From an uncultured Flavobacteriaceae bacterium (GTDB lineage Bacteria; Bacteroidota; Bacteroidia; Flavobacteriales; Flavobacteriaceae), in the NCBI GenBank assembly GCA_947311745.1, contig CAMZLT010000138.1, positions 1 to 6,108 of the forward strand: a stretch of DNA of 6,108 nucleotides. Reading direction: 5' to 3'. Shown one piece after another: positions 1 through 6,108 of the stretch; the stretch's first letter is position 1, and every line of letters begins with the position of its first letter. Position numbers and translations under genes: made by a program. The notes beneath the pieces are model-generated. The model was given only the letters and a program-made list of their open reading frames with translations. It did not search any database and was not told the origin of the DNA.

Positions 1-990
1 GTTATTTCTATTTTATTGATTTGGGTGTATACGCATCGTGCAGGAATTAAAACTATTGTGTGGACAGATACTTTACAAACATTTTTTATGCTATCTGCGG
101 TTGTTTTTGCTATTTATTTTATCAATCAAAAAATTGGTTGGAGTTTTTTAGAATTTTTACACTCAGATGAACTTTCTCGATATAATAAGGTTTTGTTTAC
201 GAATGATTTTAAAAGTCCGTTATTTGTGTTAAAATCCTTTTTTGGAGGCGTTTTTATGGCTGTTGCAATGACAGGAGTGGATCAAGATATGATGCAAAAG
301 AATTTGACTTGTGTAAATTTAAAAGCAGCTCAAAAAAATATGTTGAGTATGATAAGCTTTTTGGTTTTAGTTAATTTTGTTTTTTTACTTTTAGGAGCAT
401 TATTATATATTTATGCGGATAAATTTGGTCTGTCTGTTCCGGTAATTGATGGTGTAAAACGAACCGATTTGTTATTTCCTTTAATTGCTGTTAAAAGTGG
501 TTTAGGTCTTCCATTAGCAATGGTTTTTATTTTAGGAATTATAGCAGCAGCTTATTCTAGTGCAGATTCAGCTTTGACTTCTTTAACAACTTCTTATTGT
601 GTAGATTTTTTAGATATTAAAAATAAACAAAAATCTAAGCAAAAATCGATTCGTAAAAAAGTACATATTGTCGTTTCTGTAATTTTAGTAATTGTAGTAG
701 TTATTTTTGATAAGGTATTAGAAAAAAGTGTAATTAGTGGTTTGTTTACGATTGCAAGTTATACCTACGGTCCATTATTGGGGTTGTTTTTCTTTGGAAT
801 CTTAACTAAACATAAGGTAACAGAAAAGTATGTTTTATTAGTTTGTTTGATCTCTGTAGGTGTTTCGTATTTGCTTAAAGAAAACTCTGAAGCATGGTTT
901 GATGGCTATAAATTTGCTTATGAATTACTTGGATTAAATGGATTATTGACCTTTTTAGGGTTGTGGTTTATTAGGAAACGATTAAAATAA
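1..990 (+). CDS. Sodium:solute symporter family protein (SSS/SLC5), C-terminal part
   Basis: This is an inner-membrane transporter that would use the sodium gradient to import a small solute; the substrate cannot be told from the sequence. The frame is open from base 1, so the real start lies upstream and 329 residues are visible. About eight hydrophobic segments can be seen, matching roughly TM6 to TM13 of the 13-helix SSS fold. Near the left edge, GIKTIVWTDTLQ is a typical SSS loop motif, and TGVDQDMMQKNL is another family block. The motif IIAAAYSSADSAL (about 538-579) carries the paired serines (556-561) that in vSGLT belong to the Na2 sodium site on TM8. A lysine-rich stretch (about 616-663) should be a cytoplasmic loop. 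The protein ends in a basic tail, IRKRLK. It sits upstream of thrS on the same strand, but a promoter box in the gap suggests separate transcription. Family is confident; substrate is unknown. Confidence 0.9.
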   Translation, partial: VISILLIWVYTHRAGIKTIVWTDTLQTFFMLSAVVFAIYFINQKIGWSFLEFLHSDELSRYNKVLFTNDFKSPLFVLKSFFGGVFMAVAMTGVDQDMMQKNLTCVNLKAAQKNMLSMISFLVLVNFVFLLLGALLYIYADKFGLSVPVIDGVKRTDLLFPLIAVKSGLGLPLAMVFILGIIAAAYSSADSALTSLTTSYCVDFLDIKNKQKSKQKSIRKKVHIVVSVILVIVVVIFDKVLEKSVISGLFTIASYTYGPLLGLFFFGILTKHKVTEKYVLLVCLISVGVSYLLKENSEAWFDGYKFAYELLGLNGLLTFLGLWFIRKRLK

Positions 991-1002
991 AAAATATATG
1001 TA

Positions 1003-1039
1003 TTGCTTTATTTTTTCTCAATTCTTAATTATATATTTG
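1003..1039 (+). promoter_or_regulatory. Bacteroidota-type promoter for the thrS operon
   Basis: The bases TATATTTG at 1032-1039 match the -7 box TAnnTTTG used by the primary sigma factor of Flavobacteriia. A TTG at 1003-1005 could be the -33 element, but its 26-base spacing exceeds the usual 17-23, so only the -7 box is well supported. Transcription would begin around 1044-1047, giving a leader of about 15 bases before the thrS ATG at 1060. There is thus little room for a T-box or other leader regulator. The call is inferred from motif and position. Confidence 0.6.
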
Positions 1040-1059
1040 CAGCTTATTAAAAACACATT

Positions 1060-3000
1060 ATGATTAAGATTACTTTACCAGATGGTTCCGTTAAGGAATT
1101 TCCGAAAAACAGTAGTGCAATGGATGTTGCAAAAAGTATTAGTGAAGGATTAGCAAGAAATGTTATTTCTGCTTCTTTTAATGGTGAAACTGTTGAAACG
1201 AAAACCCCTTTAACAACCGATGGTTCTTTAATTTTATTTACTTGGAGAGATGCTGCTGGTAAAAAAGCATTTTGGCATTCTTCCGCACATATTTTAGCAC
1301 AAACTATTTTACATTTTTATCCAAATGCTAAATTAACTATTGGTCCTGCAATTGATAACGGATTTTATTATGATGTAGATTTTGGAGAAGAGTCTATCTC
1401 TGAAAAAGATTTTGAAAAAATAGAAAAACAGTTCCTAGAATTTTCTCGTCAAAAATTTGAATTTACGATGCGATCTTCGTCTAAAGCGGAAGCATTGGCA
1501 TATTATAAAGAACAAAACAATCCATTTAAAGTAGAATTAATTGAAAATTTAGAGGATGGTACAATTACTTTTTGTGATCATGCTGATTTTACCGATTTAT
1601 GTCGTGGAGGACACATACCAAATACAGGAATAATCAAAGCAGTTAAAATAATGAGTGTTGCTGGTGCATATTGGCGTGGCGACGAAAAAAATAAACAATT
1701 AACTCGTGTTTACGGAATTTCTTTTCCGAAGCAAAAGGAACTTAAAGAATATTTAGCATTATTGGAGGAAGCAAAAAAACGCGACCACCGAAAATTAGGA
1801 AAAGAATTAGAATTATTCACTTTTTCACCAAAAGTAGGGCAAGGTTTGCCTCTTTGGCTGCCAAAAGGAGCTGCTTTACGAGAACGTTTGGAACAATTTT
1901 TAAAGAAAGCTCAGAAAAAAGCAGGTTATGAGATGGTAATTACGCCACATATCGGACATAAAGATTTATATGTAACTTCGGGTCATTTTGAAAAATATGG
2001 AGCAGATAGTTTTCAGCCAATTCACACACCAAAAGAAGGTGAAGAGTATTTGTTAAAACCAATGAATTGTCCACATCATTGTGAAATTTTCAATAATAAA
2101 CCATATTCTTACAAAGATTTACCAAAACGATTTGCCGAATTCGGAACGGTATATCGTTATGAACAAAGTGGTGAATTACATGGTTTAACACGTGTACGTT
2201 GCTTTACACAAGATGATGCTCATATTTTTTGTACACCAGATCAATTAGATCAAGAATTTAAAAATGTTATTGATTTGGTATTGTATGTTTTTGGAGCATT
2301 AGGATTTGAAGATTTTACCGCTCAAATTTCTTTACGAGACCCTGAAGCAAAAGAAAAATACATCGGAAGCGATGAGAATTGGGAAAAAGCCGAAAACGCT
2401 ATTATAAAAGCAGCAAGTGAAAAAGGATTAAAAACTGTTGTAGAATATGGCGAAGCAGCATTTTACGGTCCTAAATTAGATTTCATGGTAAAAGATGTTT
2501 TAGGGCGAAATTGGCAGTTAGGAACGATTCAAGTAGATTACAATTTGCCAGAACGTTTTGATTTGAATTACAAAGGAAGTGATAACCAATTACACAAGCC
2601 AGTAATGATTCATAGAGCTCCATTTGGTTCTATGGAACGATTTATTGCCATATTATTAGAGCATACAGGAGGTAATTTCCCACTTTGGTTAACGCCTGAG
2701 CAGGTAATTATACTGCCAATAAGCGATAAATACAAAAATTATACAAAAAAAGTTTCAGAATTGCTAGAAAATTCCGAAATTCGCAGCCTTATAGACGATA
2801 GAACAGAAAAGATCGGAAAAAAGATTCGTGATGCAGAGTTGAATAAGATTCCATACATGATTATTGTAGGAGAAAAAGAAGAGTCTGAAAATAAAATTTC
2901 TGTTAGAAAACATGGCGAAGGAGATATCGGAACGTTTACAGTAACCGAATTTTCTGAAATTATAAACAAAGAAATTAGAACAGTTTTAAAAGACTTTTAA
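1060..3000 (+). CDS. thrS: Threonine--tRNA ligase (ThrRS)
   Basis: This cytoplasmic class II synthetase charges tRNA-Thr with threonine and clears mischarged Ser-tRNA-Thr. Its 646 residues match the bacterial norm (E. coli 642). Domains in order: TGS (about 1-62), N2 editing domain (about 63-245), catalytic core (about 246-547) and anticodon-binding domain (about 548-646). The editing site has HSSAH (H73, H77) and CRGGH (C181, H185). The expected zinc ligands of the core are C337 in MNCPHH, H388 in DDAHIF and H518 in MIHRAP. Motif 2 covers YRYEQSGELHG onward, and motif 3 is FGSMERFIAILLEH. One oddity is cysteine at 381 (VRCFTQDD), where E. coli has glycine. The ATG start is firm because the TGS domain begins at once (MIKITLPDGS). 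No Shine-Dalgarno is seen. It is the first gene of the thrS-infC-rpmI-rplT operon, 40 bases ahead of infC. Confidence 0.98.
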   Translation: MIKITLPDGSVKEFPKNSSAMDVAKSISEGLARNVISASFNGETVETKTPLTTDGSLILFTWRDAAGKKAFWHSSAHILAQTILHFYPNAKLTIGPAIDNGFYYDVDFGEESISEKDFEKIEKQFLEFSRQKFEFTMRSSSKAEALAYYKEQNNPFKVELIENLEDGTITFCDHADFTDLCRGGHIPNTGIIKAVKIMSVAGAYWRGDEKNKQLTRVYGISFPKQKELKEYLALLEEAKKRDHRKLGKELELFTFSPKVGQGLPLWLPKGAALRERLEQFLKKAQKKAGYEMVITPHIGHKDLYVTSGHFEKYGADSFQPIHTPKEGEEYLLKPMNCPHHCEIFNNKPYSYKDLPKRFAEFGTVYRYEQSGELHGLTRVRCFTQDDAHIFCTPDQLDQEFKNVIDLVLYVFGALGFEDFTAQISLRDPEAKEKYIGSDENWEKAENAIIKAASEKGLKTVVEYGEAAFYGPKLDFMVKDVLGRNWQLGTIQVDYNLPERFDLNYKGSDNQLHKPVMIHRAPFGSMERFIAILLEHTGGNFPLWLTPEQVIILPISDKYKNYTKKVSELLENSEIRSLIDDRTEKIGKKIRDAELNKIPYMIIVGEKEESENKISVRKHGEGDIGTFTVTEFSEIINKEIRTVLKDF

Positions 3001-3040
3001 TATTAACCATACTCGTAAGAGTACTTTAAATTTTTTAACC

Positions 3041-3598
3041 ATAGCAATACGTAGAAGAAGAAACTTTTCAAGAAGAGTTATAAAAGAGGACAAACATCGA
3101 ATTAACGATAAAATAATTCGCACACCAGAGGTACGCCTTGTTGGTGATAATGTAGAAGTTGGTGTATATCCAATTACCAAAGCGAAGCGTTTAGCCGAAG
3201 AAATGGAGTTGGATTTAGTTGAGATTTCACCTAATGCAAAACCTCCTGTATGTAAAATTATGGATTACAAGAAATTCTTGTATGAAACTAAAAAACGAGA
3301 GAAAGCTATTAAAGCGAAAACTACTAAAGTAGTAGTAAAAGAAATTAGATTTGGTCCGCAAACCGATGAACATGATTATGAATTTAAAAAGAAACATGCG
3401 GAAAAATTTTTAAAAGACGGTGCGAAATTAAAAGCATACGTTTTCTTTAAAGGTAGGTCTATTATCTTTAAAGAACAAGGACAAATTTTATTATTACGTC
3501 TAGCTCAAGATCTTGAGGAATTCGGAAAAGTAGAACAAATGCCTTCTTTACAAGGAAAGAAAATGATTATGTTTCTTGCTCCTAAAAAGGTAAAATAA
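3041..3598 (+). CDS. infC: Translation initiation factor IF-3, with a non-standard ATA start
   Basis: IF3 binds the 30S subunit, keeps it from joining 50S too early, and checks the start codon and initiator tRNA. From ATA at 3041 it is 185 residues, close to E. coli's 180. The N domain (about 17-85) shows HRIND, VRLVGDNVEVGVY and the family block LDLVEISPNAKPPVCK, followed by DYKKFLYE. A lysine-rich linker follows, then the C domain (about 100-185) with KEIRFGP, DEHDYEFKKKHAEKFL and KAYVFFKGR. The frame opens after a stop at 2987 and holds no ATG, GTG or TTG before the ATG at 3203, which would remove most of the N domain. ATA at 3041 gives (M)AIRRRRNFSRR, a basic N-terminus of the flavobacterial type; ATT at 3002 is the main alternative. 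In E. coli the rare AUU start lets IF3 repress its own synthesis, and the same is inferred here. Confidence 0.95.
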   Translation: MAIRRRRNFSRRVIKEDKHRINDKIIRTPEVRLVGDNVEVGVYPITKAKRLAEEMELDLVEISPNAKPPVCKIMDYKKFLYETKKREKAIKAKTTKVVVKEIRFGPQTDEHDYEFKKKHAEKFLKDGAKLKAYVFFKGRSIIFKEQGQILLLRLAQDLEEFGKVEQMPSLQGKKMIMFLAPKKVK

Positions 3599-3639
3599 AA
3601 ATAAGATAAGAGTATATTAACTATAAAAGAAGCAGACAA

Positions 3640-3837
3640 ATGCCAAAAATGAAAACAAAATCTAGTGCCAAAAAGAGATTTAAAATCACTGGTTCTGGAA
3701 AAATCAAAAGAAAACACGCTTTTAAAAGTCATATTTTGACTAAAAAAAGTAAAAAAAGAAAGTTGAAATTAAGACACGCTACTTTAGTACATAAAGCAGA
3801 TGAATCAAACATTAAAAACCAACTTTGTTTAAAGTAA
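3640..3837 (+). CDS. rpmI: 50S ribosomal protein L35
   Basis: L35 is a small, very basic protein of the large ribosomal subunit. The 65 residues match the usual family length. The N-terminal signature MPKMKTKSSAKKRFKITGSG is clear, followed by GKIKRKHAFKSH and the Lys/Arg-rich LTKKSKKRKLKLR, all of which should contact 23S rRNA. The ATG start is fixed by this signature. The gene lies 41 bases after infC and 95 bases before rplT, in the conserved order. An AAAGAAG stretch ends about 8 bases before the ATG and could act as a weak ribosome site, but Flavobacteriia generally do not rely on Shine-Dalgarno pairing. No promoter box is visible in the gap before it, so it is probably co-transcribed with thrS and infC. 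Confidence 0.98.
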   Translation: MPKMKTKSSAKKRFKITGSGKIKRKHAFKSHILTKKSKKRKLKLRHATLVHKADESNIKNQLCLK

Positions 3838-3932
3838 CAAATTAGTAAGGTAAATTATTAACCAAGTGTTAGAGCTAAAAAAAAATGTCATAAAAAATAT
3901 AAGACTGCCTAACATTAAAAAAATTAAATTAA
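3838..3932 (+). other. rpmI-rplT intergenic spacer with possible long-range stem
   Basis: This 95-base A-rich gap is unusually wide for the operon (40 and 41 bases elsewhere). Bases 3865-3872 (AGTGTTAG) can pair with 3909-3916 (CTAACATT) over 8 pairs including one G-U. After a bulged A, two more pairs may form (3874-3875 with 3907-3908). The right arm ends 16 bases before the rplT ATG. It could be an RNA structure controlling L20, whose synthesis is self-regulated in E. coli and Bacillus, but the 33-base loop is long and A-rich, so chance pairing is quite possible. No TAnnTTTG promoter box is seen. Confidence 0.3.
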
Positions 3933-4277
3933 ATGCCAAGATCAGTAAATTCAGTAGCAAAAAGAGCTCGTAGAAAAAAAATATTAAAATTAGCGAAAGG
4001 TTATTTCGGAAGACGTAAAAATGTATATACAGTTGCAAAAAACGCAGTTGAAAAAGCAATGGTTTATGCTTACCGTGACCGTAAACAAAACAAAAGAAAC
4101 TTTCGTTCTTTGTGGATACAACGTATCAATGCAGGAGCAAGAGTAAATGGTATGTCTTACTCTAAATTTATGGGTAAAGTTAAAGCAAATAACATTGATT
4201 TAAACCGTAAAGTTTTAGCAGATTTAGCAATGAATCACCCAGAAGCTTTTAAAGCAATAGTTGACAAAGTAAAATAA
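3933..4277 (+). CDS. rplT: 50S ribosomal protein L20
   Basis: L20 binds 23S rRNA early in assembly of the large subunit; in other bacteria it also represses its own operon by binding mRNA that mimics its rRNA site. The 114 residues fit the family (E. coli 118). The long basic N-terminal helix region shows MPRSVNSVAKRARRKKILK and GYFGRRKNVYT. The family signature follows as KRNFRSLWIQRINAGAR (about residues 53-71). The C-terminal globular domain holds GMSYSKFMGKVKANNIDLNRKVLADLA. The ATG start is set by the conserved MPRS. It is the last gene of the operon and is followed within about 33 bases by a strong terminator. pheS and pheT, which follow rplT in E. coli, are absent here. Confidence 0.98.
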   Translation: MPRSVNSVAKRARRKKILKLAKGYFGRRKNVYTVAKNAVEKAMVYAYRDRKQNKRNFRSLWIQRINAGARVNGMSYSKFMGKVKANNIDLNRKVLADLAMNHPEAFKAIVDKVK

Positions 4278-4309
4278 CTCATAATTAATCAGTTATTATA
4301 TTCTTATTA

Positions 4310-4338
4310 AAAAAGCCGCAATTTTATTGCGGCTTTTT
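4310..4338. terminator. Bidirectional rho-independent terminator between rplT and the aminopeptidase gene
   Basis: A perfect 12-base-pair stem (4310-4321 with 4327-4338) closes a 5-base loop TTTTA. Its core is GCCGC/GCGGC, flanked by A and T runs. Read on +, the stem ends in a T tract after rplT; read on -, it ends in a T tract 7 bases beyond the aminopeptidase stop codon. It therefore fits termination of both converging genes. Confidence 0.92.
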
Positions 4339-4344
4339 ATTTTT

Positions 4345-5736
4345 TTAATTACTTAATTCTTTAAAGAAGTTGTATAATAAACGTACGCCAGCACCAGTTG
4401 CACCTTTACCATTATAATTATTAGCACTGTGTAGATAGGCATTGCTCAAATCAATATGAATGTATGGAAATTCTGCAAAATGTTCTAAAAATTTACCAGC
4501 AGTAATCATTCCAGCATAAGGTCCACCAAGGTTTTTTAAATCTGCAATGTCCGATTTCATCTCTTCTTTCCATTCGTCCCAAAACGGAAAACGTACCACT
4601 CTATCATGTGTTTCTTGTCCTGTTTTTTCTAAAAGTTTCATGTATTTTTCTTTTGCATTACCCATAAAAACAGCCGTTTTAACACCAACAGCTCTAACCG
4701 AAGCGCCAGTGAGTGTTGCAGCATCGATAATTAATTCAGGTTTATATTTGTTTGCATAAGCAATAGCATCTGCAAGAACCATTCTACCTTCTGCATCGGT
4801 ATTTAAAACTTCTACAGTAGTACCGTCAAACATAGTTACAACATCGCCTGGAGCATAAGCGTTTTTTCCAGGTCTGTTGTCAGTAGCAGGAACTAAGGCA
4901 ATTACATGTACCGGTATTTTATTTAAGGCTAAGGCGTAAATTGTTCCAGAAACACAAGCAGCTCCTCCCATGTCTGTTTTCATAAAATCCATAGAATTTG
5001 GAGTTGGTTTTAGACTTAAACCACCAGTATCATAAACCACGCCTTTTCCTACCAAAACATATGGTTTTTTATTTACTGCATTTTTTGGTTTGTATTCCAT
5101 TATTGTAAAAGTGGCAGGAGTTTCCGATCCTTGATTTACAGCAAGTAAACCACCCATTTTAAGCGATTCTATTTTTGTTTGCTCAAAAATATCTACGTTA
5201 AAGTTAGCTTCCATTCCTTTTGTTTCAAACTCCTCTGCAATGCGTATAGCGTTTAAATACGATACAGGTTCGTTAACCATATCTTTTGCCCAATAAACCG
5301 ATTTTAAAAGGTTTAATTGTGCTGTAATTTCCTTATCGGAAGCATTGGTAATTACATGTAATGAATTAATTTTATTTACTTTTTCTTTAGCATCACCAAA
5401 ATATTTAAGAAACTGGTAATTAGACAAGATAAACCCTTCTAAAAATAGAAGCATATTTGTGGCATTTTTGCAAATAATAGTGCAATTTTTTATGTTTTTA
5501 AGTTCTTGATGCACTTTAAATCCAGCAGTACGAATGTTGTCAGAAGGTTCTTTTTTGGTGTTTACAACAAAGGTAATTCCTTTTGTAGTTTTTAAAAATT
5601 GGACTTTATTCGTTTTAAATTTTCTTTTGAAAAATTTTTTTTCCTCGGCATTTAGATTTTTACTATCCAAAATTTCATCAGTAAGAATAACTTTATTATT
5701 TCTTTTACGATTTTTTACTTTAGTTACTTGAATCAT
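4345..5736 (-). CDS. pepA: Leucyl aminopeptidase, peptidase family M17
   Basis: This is a cytoplasmic two-metal aminopeptidase that removes N-terminal residues from peptides; the family usually forms hexamers. The 463 residues comprise a divergent N-terminal domain (about 1-150) and a well conserved catalytic domain. Expected metal ligands are all present: K231 and D236 in VGKGVVYDTGG, D255 in MKTDMGG, and D314 and E316 in NTDAEGR. The catalytic lysine is K243 (LSLKP) and the bicarbonate-binding arginine is R318. I chose ATG at 5736. An upstream in-frame TTG at 5760 would add 8 residues, but it overlaps the TATATTTG promoter box, so it should not lie in the mRNA. No signal peptide is seen. 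The gene converges on rplT and has its own promoter and terminator. Use of the name pepA rests on family; exact substrate preference is unknown. Confidence 0.93.
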   Translation of the reverse strand: MIQVTKVKNRKRNNKVILTDEILDSKNLNAEEKKFFKRKFKTNKVQFLKTTKGITFVVNTKKEPSDNIRTAGFKVHQELKNIKNCTIICKNATNMLLFLEGFILSNYQFLKYFGDAKEKVNKINSLHVITNASDKEITAQLNLLKSVYWAKDMVNEPVSYLNAIRIAEEFETKGMEANFNVDIFEQTKIESLKMGGLLAVNQGSETPATFTIMEYKPKNAVNKKPYVLVGKGVVYDTGGLSLKPTPNSMDFMKTDMGGAACVSGTIYALALNKIPVHVIALVPATDNRPGKNAYAPGDVVTMFDGTTVEVLNTDAEGRMVLADAIAYANKYKPELIIDAATLTGASVRAVGVKTAVFMGNAKEKYMKLLEKTGQETHDRVVRFPFWDEWKEEMKSDIADLKNLGGPYAGMITAGKFLEHFAEFPYIHIDLSNAYLHSANNYNGKGATGAGVRLLYNFFKELSN

Positions 5737-5757
5737 ATTGTTTAAATTTATAGAAAA

Positions 5758-5765
5758 CAAATATA
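5758..5765 (-). promoter_or_regulatory. Promoter -7 box for the aminopeptidase gene
   Basis: Read on the minus strand, TATATTTG is identical to the box before thrS and matches the Bacteroidota consensus TAnnTTTG. It lies 21 bases before the ATG at 5736, against 20 bases at thrS. No TTG sits at the usual -33 distance; the nearest upstream, at 5809-5807, is too far. The leader would be only about 15 bases, which argues against the TTG at 5760 as the start codon. Confidence 0.55.
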
Positions 5766-5812
5766 CGAAAGTATTATCGTCTTTTTGTTTGTACTGTATT
5801 ATTTGACAAAAA

Positions 5813-5843
5813 AAAGGCTATTCAAAAAATATGAATAGCCTTT
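5813..5843 (-). terminator. Rho-independent terminator after atpC
   Basis: A perfect 12-base-pair stem (5813-5824 with 5832-5843) closes a 7-base A/T loop, with AGGCTATTC and GAATAGCCT in the arms. On the minus strand the stem is followed by a run of T. It begins about 21 bases past the atpC stop codon and lies upstream of the aminopeptidase promoter, so it separates the two minus-strand genes. The + strand side lacks a good T tract. Confidence 0.9.
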
Positions 5844-5864
5844 AATTTGTATATAAAAGTGCGA

Positions 5865-6108
5865 TTAGTCTACTAAAATAATTATTTTATTATCGCTCAT
5901 TTCAATAGTTCCTGAAGTGATTTCTAAAACGGTTTTATTTCCGTTGCTAACGAATTTATCTTCATACTCTTTTTCAATGGATACGTTTCCGTCAATAACA
6001 ACTTTACCATCTTTTAATAAGGATACAATAGGTGCGTGATCGTTTAACATTTGAAAATCACCGTTGATTCCAGGTACAGCTACAGAGGTAACATCTGCTT
6101 TTAATAAA
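5865..6108 (-). CDS. atpC: ATP synthase F1 epsilon subunit, N-terminus cut by the window edge
   Basis: Epsilon is part of the central stalk of F1Fo ATP synthase, joining gamma to the c-ring. The frame runs in from the right edge, and 80 residues are visible before the stop at 5865. An internal ATG at 6050 is not the start: coding continues upstream with ADVTSVAVPGINGDFQ, the usual beta-sandwich sequence, followed by MLNDHAPIVSLLKDG. About ten N-terminal residues are probably missing. The protein ends (NKIIILVD) where the beta-sandwich domain finishes, so the C-terminal helical hairpin of longer epsilons, such as the roughly 139-residue E. coli protein, is absent. Short epsilons are known in Bacteroidota. 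The partner atpD is expected just outside the window. A terminator follows, so atpC ends its transcript. Confidence 0.93.
   Translation of the reverse strand, partial: LLKADVTSVAVPGINGDFQMLNDHAPIVSLLKDGKVVIDGNVSIEKEYEDKFVSNGNKTVLEITSGTIEMSDNKIIILVD

Noticed and set aside
984..1018. Possible terminator after the symporter gene (AAAATAAA with TTTATTTT)
   Set aside because: The stem would consist only of A-T pairs and is expected by chance in such AT-rich sequence.
991..1059. Possible T-box or other leader regulator before thrS
   Set aside because: The gap is only 69 bases, the predicted leader about 15, and no T-box sequence or stem is visible.
2739..2969. Minus-strand open frame of 76 codons inside thrS
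   Set aside because: It lies fully opposite the conserved anticodon-binding domain of ThrRS.
2986..3180. Minus-strand open frame of 64 codons opposite the start of infC
   Set aside because: It is a shadow of the conserved IF3 N domain and the thrS-infC gap, with no recognisable protein features.
3829..4059. Minus-strand open frame of 76 codons, Leu/Phe-rich and seemingly membrane-like
   Set aside because: It is the antisense of Lys-rich rplT and the A-rich spacer; the hydrophobic look is simply the complement of AAA codons.
4547..4759. Plus-strand open frame of 70 codons inside the aminopeptidase gene, and a similar one at 5534-5731
   Set aside because: Both are antisense to a well conserved M17 reading frame and show no promoter or start signals.
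1..6108. A novel or mobile system hidden in the window
   Set aside because: All coding regions belong to well known housekeeping families, no direct or long inverted repeats beyond the two terminators were seen, and base use looks uniform.

Overview
This AT-rich, tightly packed window looks like ordinary housekeeping chromosome from a member of the Flavobacteriia (phylum Bacteroidota). Three things point there. The threonyl-tRNA synthetase, IF3 and aminopeptidase resemble proteins of that class. The ATP synthase epsilon subunit is very short. Two start regions carry the Bacteroidota-type promoter box TAnnTTTG, and clear Shine-Dalgarno sites are absent. No genus is assigned.

Layout. Positions 1-990 (+) hold the C-terminal part of a sodium:solute symporter whose start lies outside the window. 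A short gap with a TATATTTG promoter box leads into a four-gene translation operon on the + strand: thrS (1060-3000), infC (3041-3598), rpmI (3640-3837) and rplT (3933-4277). A strong, probably bidirectional terminator (4310-4338) closes it and also serves the converging minus-strand gene, an M17 leucyl aminopeptidase (5736-4345). Upstream of that gene lie its own TATATTTG box and a second hairpin terminator (5813-5843). This second terminator ends a minus-strand ATP synthase epsilon gene (atpC) that runs off the right edge, so its first residues are missing.

The operon follows the widely conserved order thrS-infC-rpmI-rplT. It joins threonine charging of tRNA, the initiation factor that checks start codons, and two large-subunit ribosomal proteins. 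The most instructive detail is infC: its frame has no ATG, GTG or TTG until codon 55 of the protein, so it must start at a rare codon (best candidate ATA at 3041). That fits the known IF3 self-regulation by start-codon discrimination. The 95-base rpmI-rplT gap could hold an RNA structure, but this is weakly supported.

I found no mobile element, CRISPR array, tRNA or rRNA gene, toxin or defence gene, and no sign of an undescribed system. All long non-coding stretches are under 130 bases.
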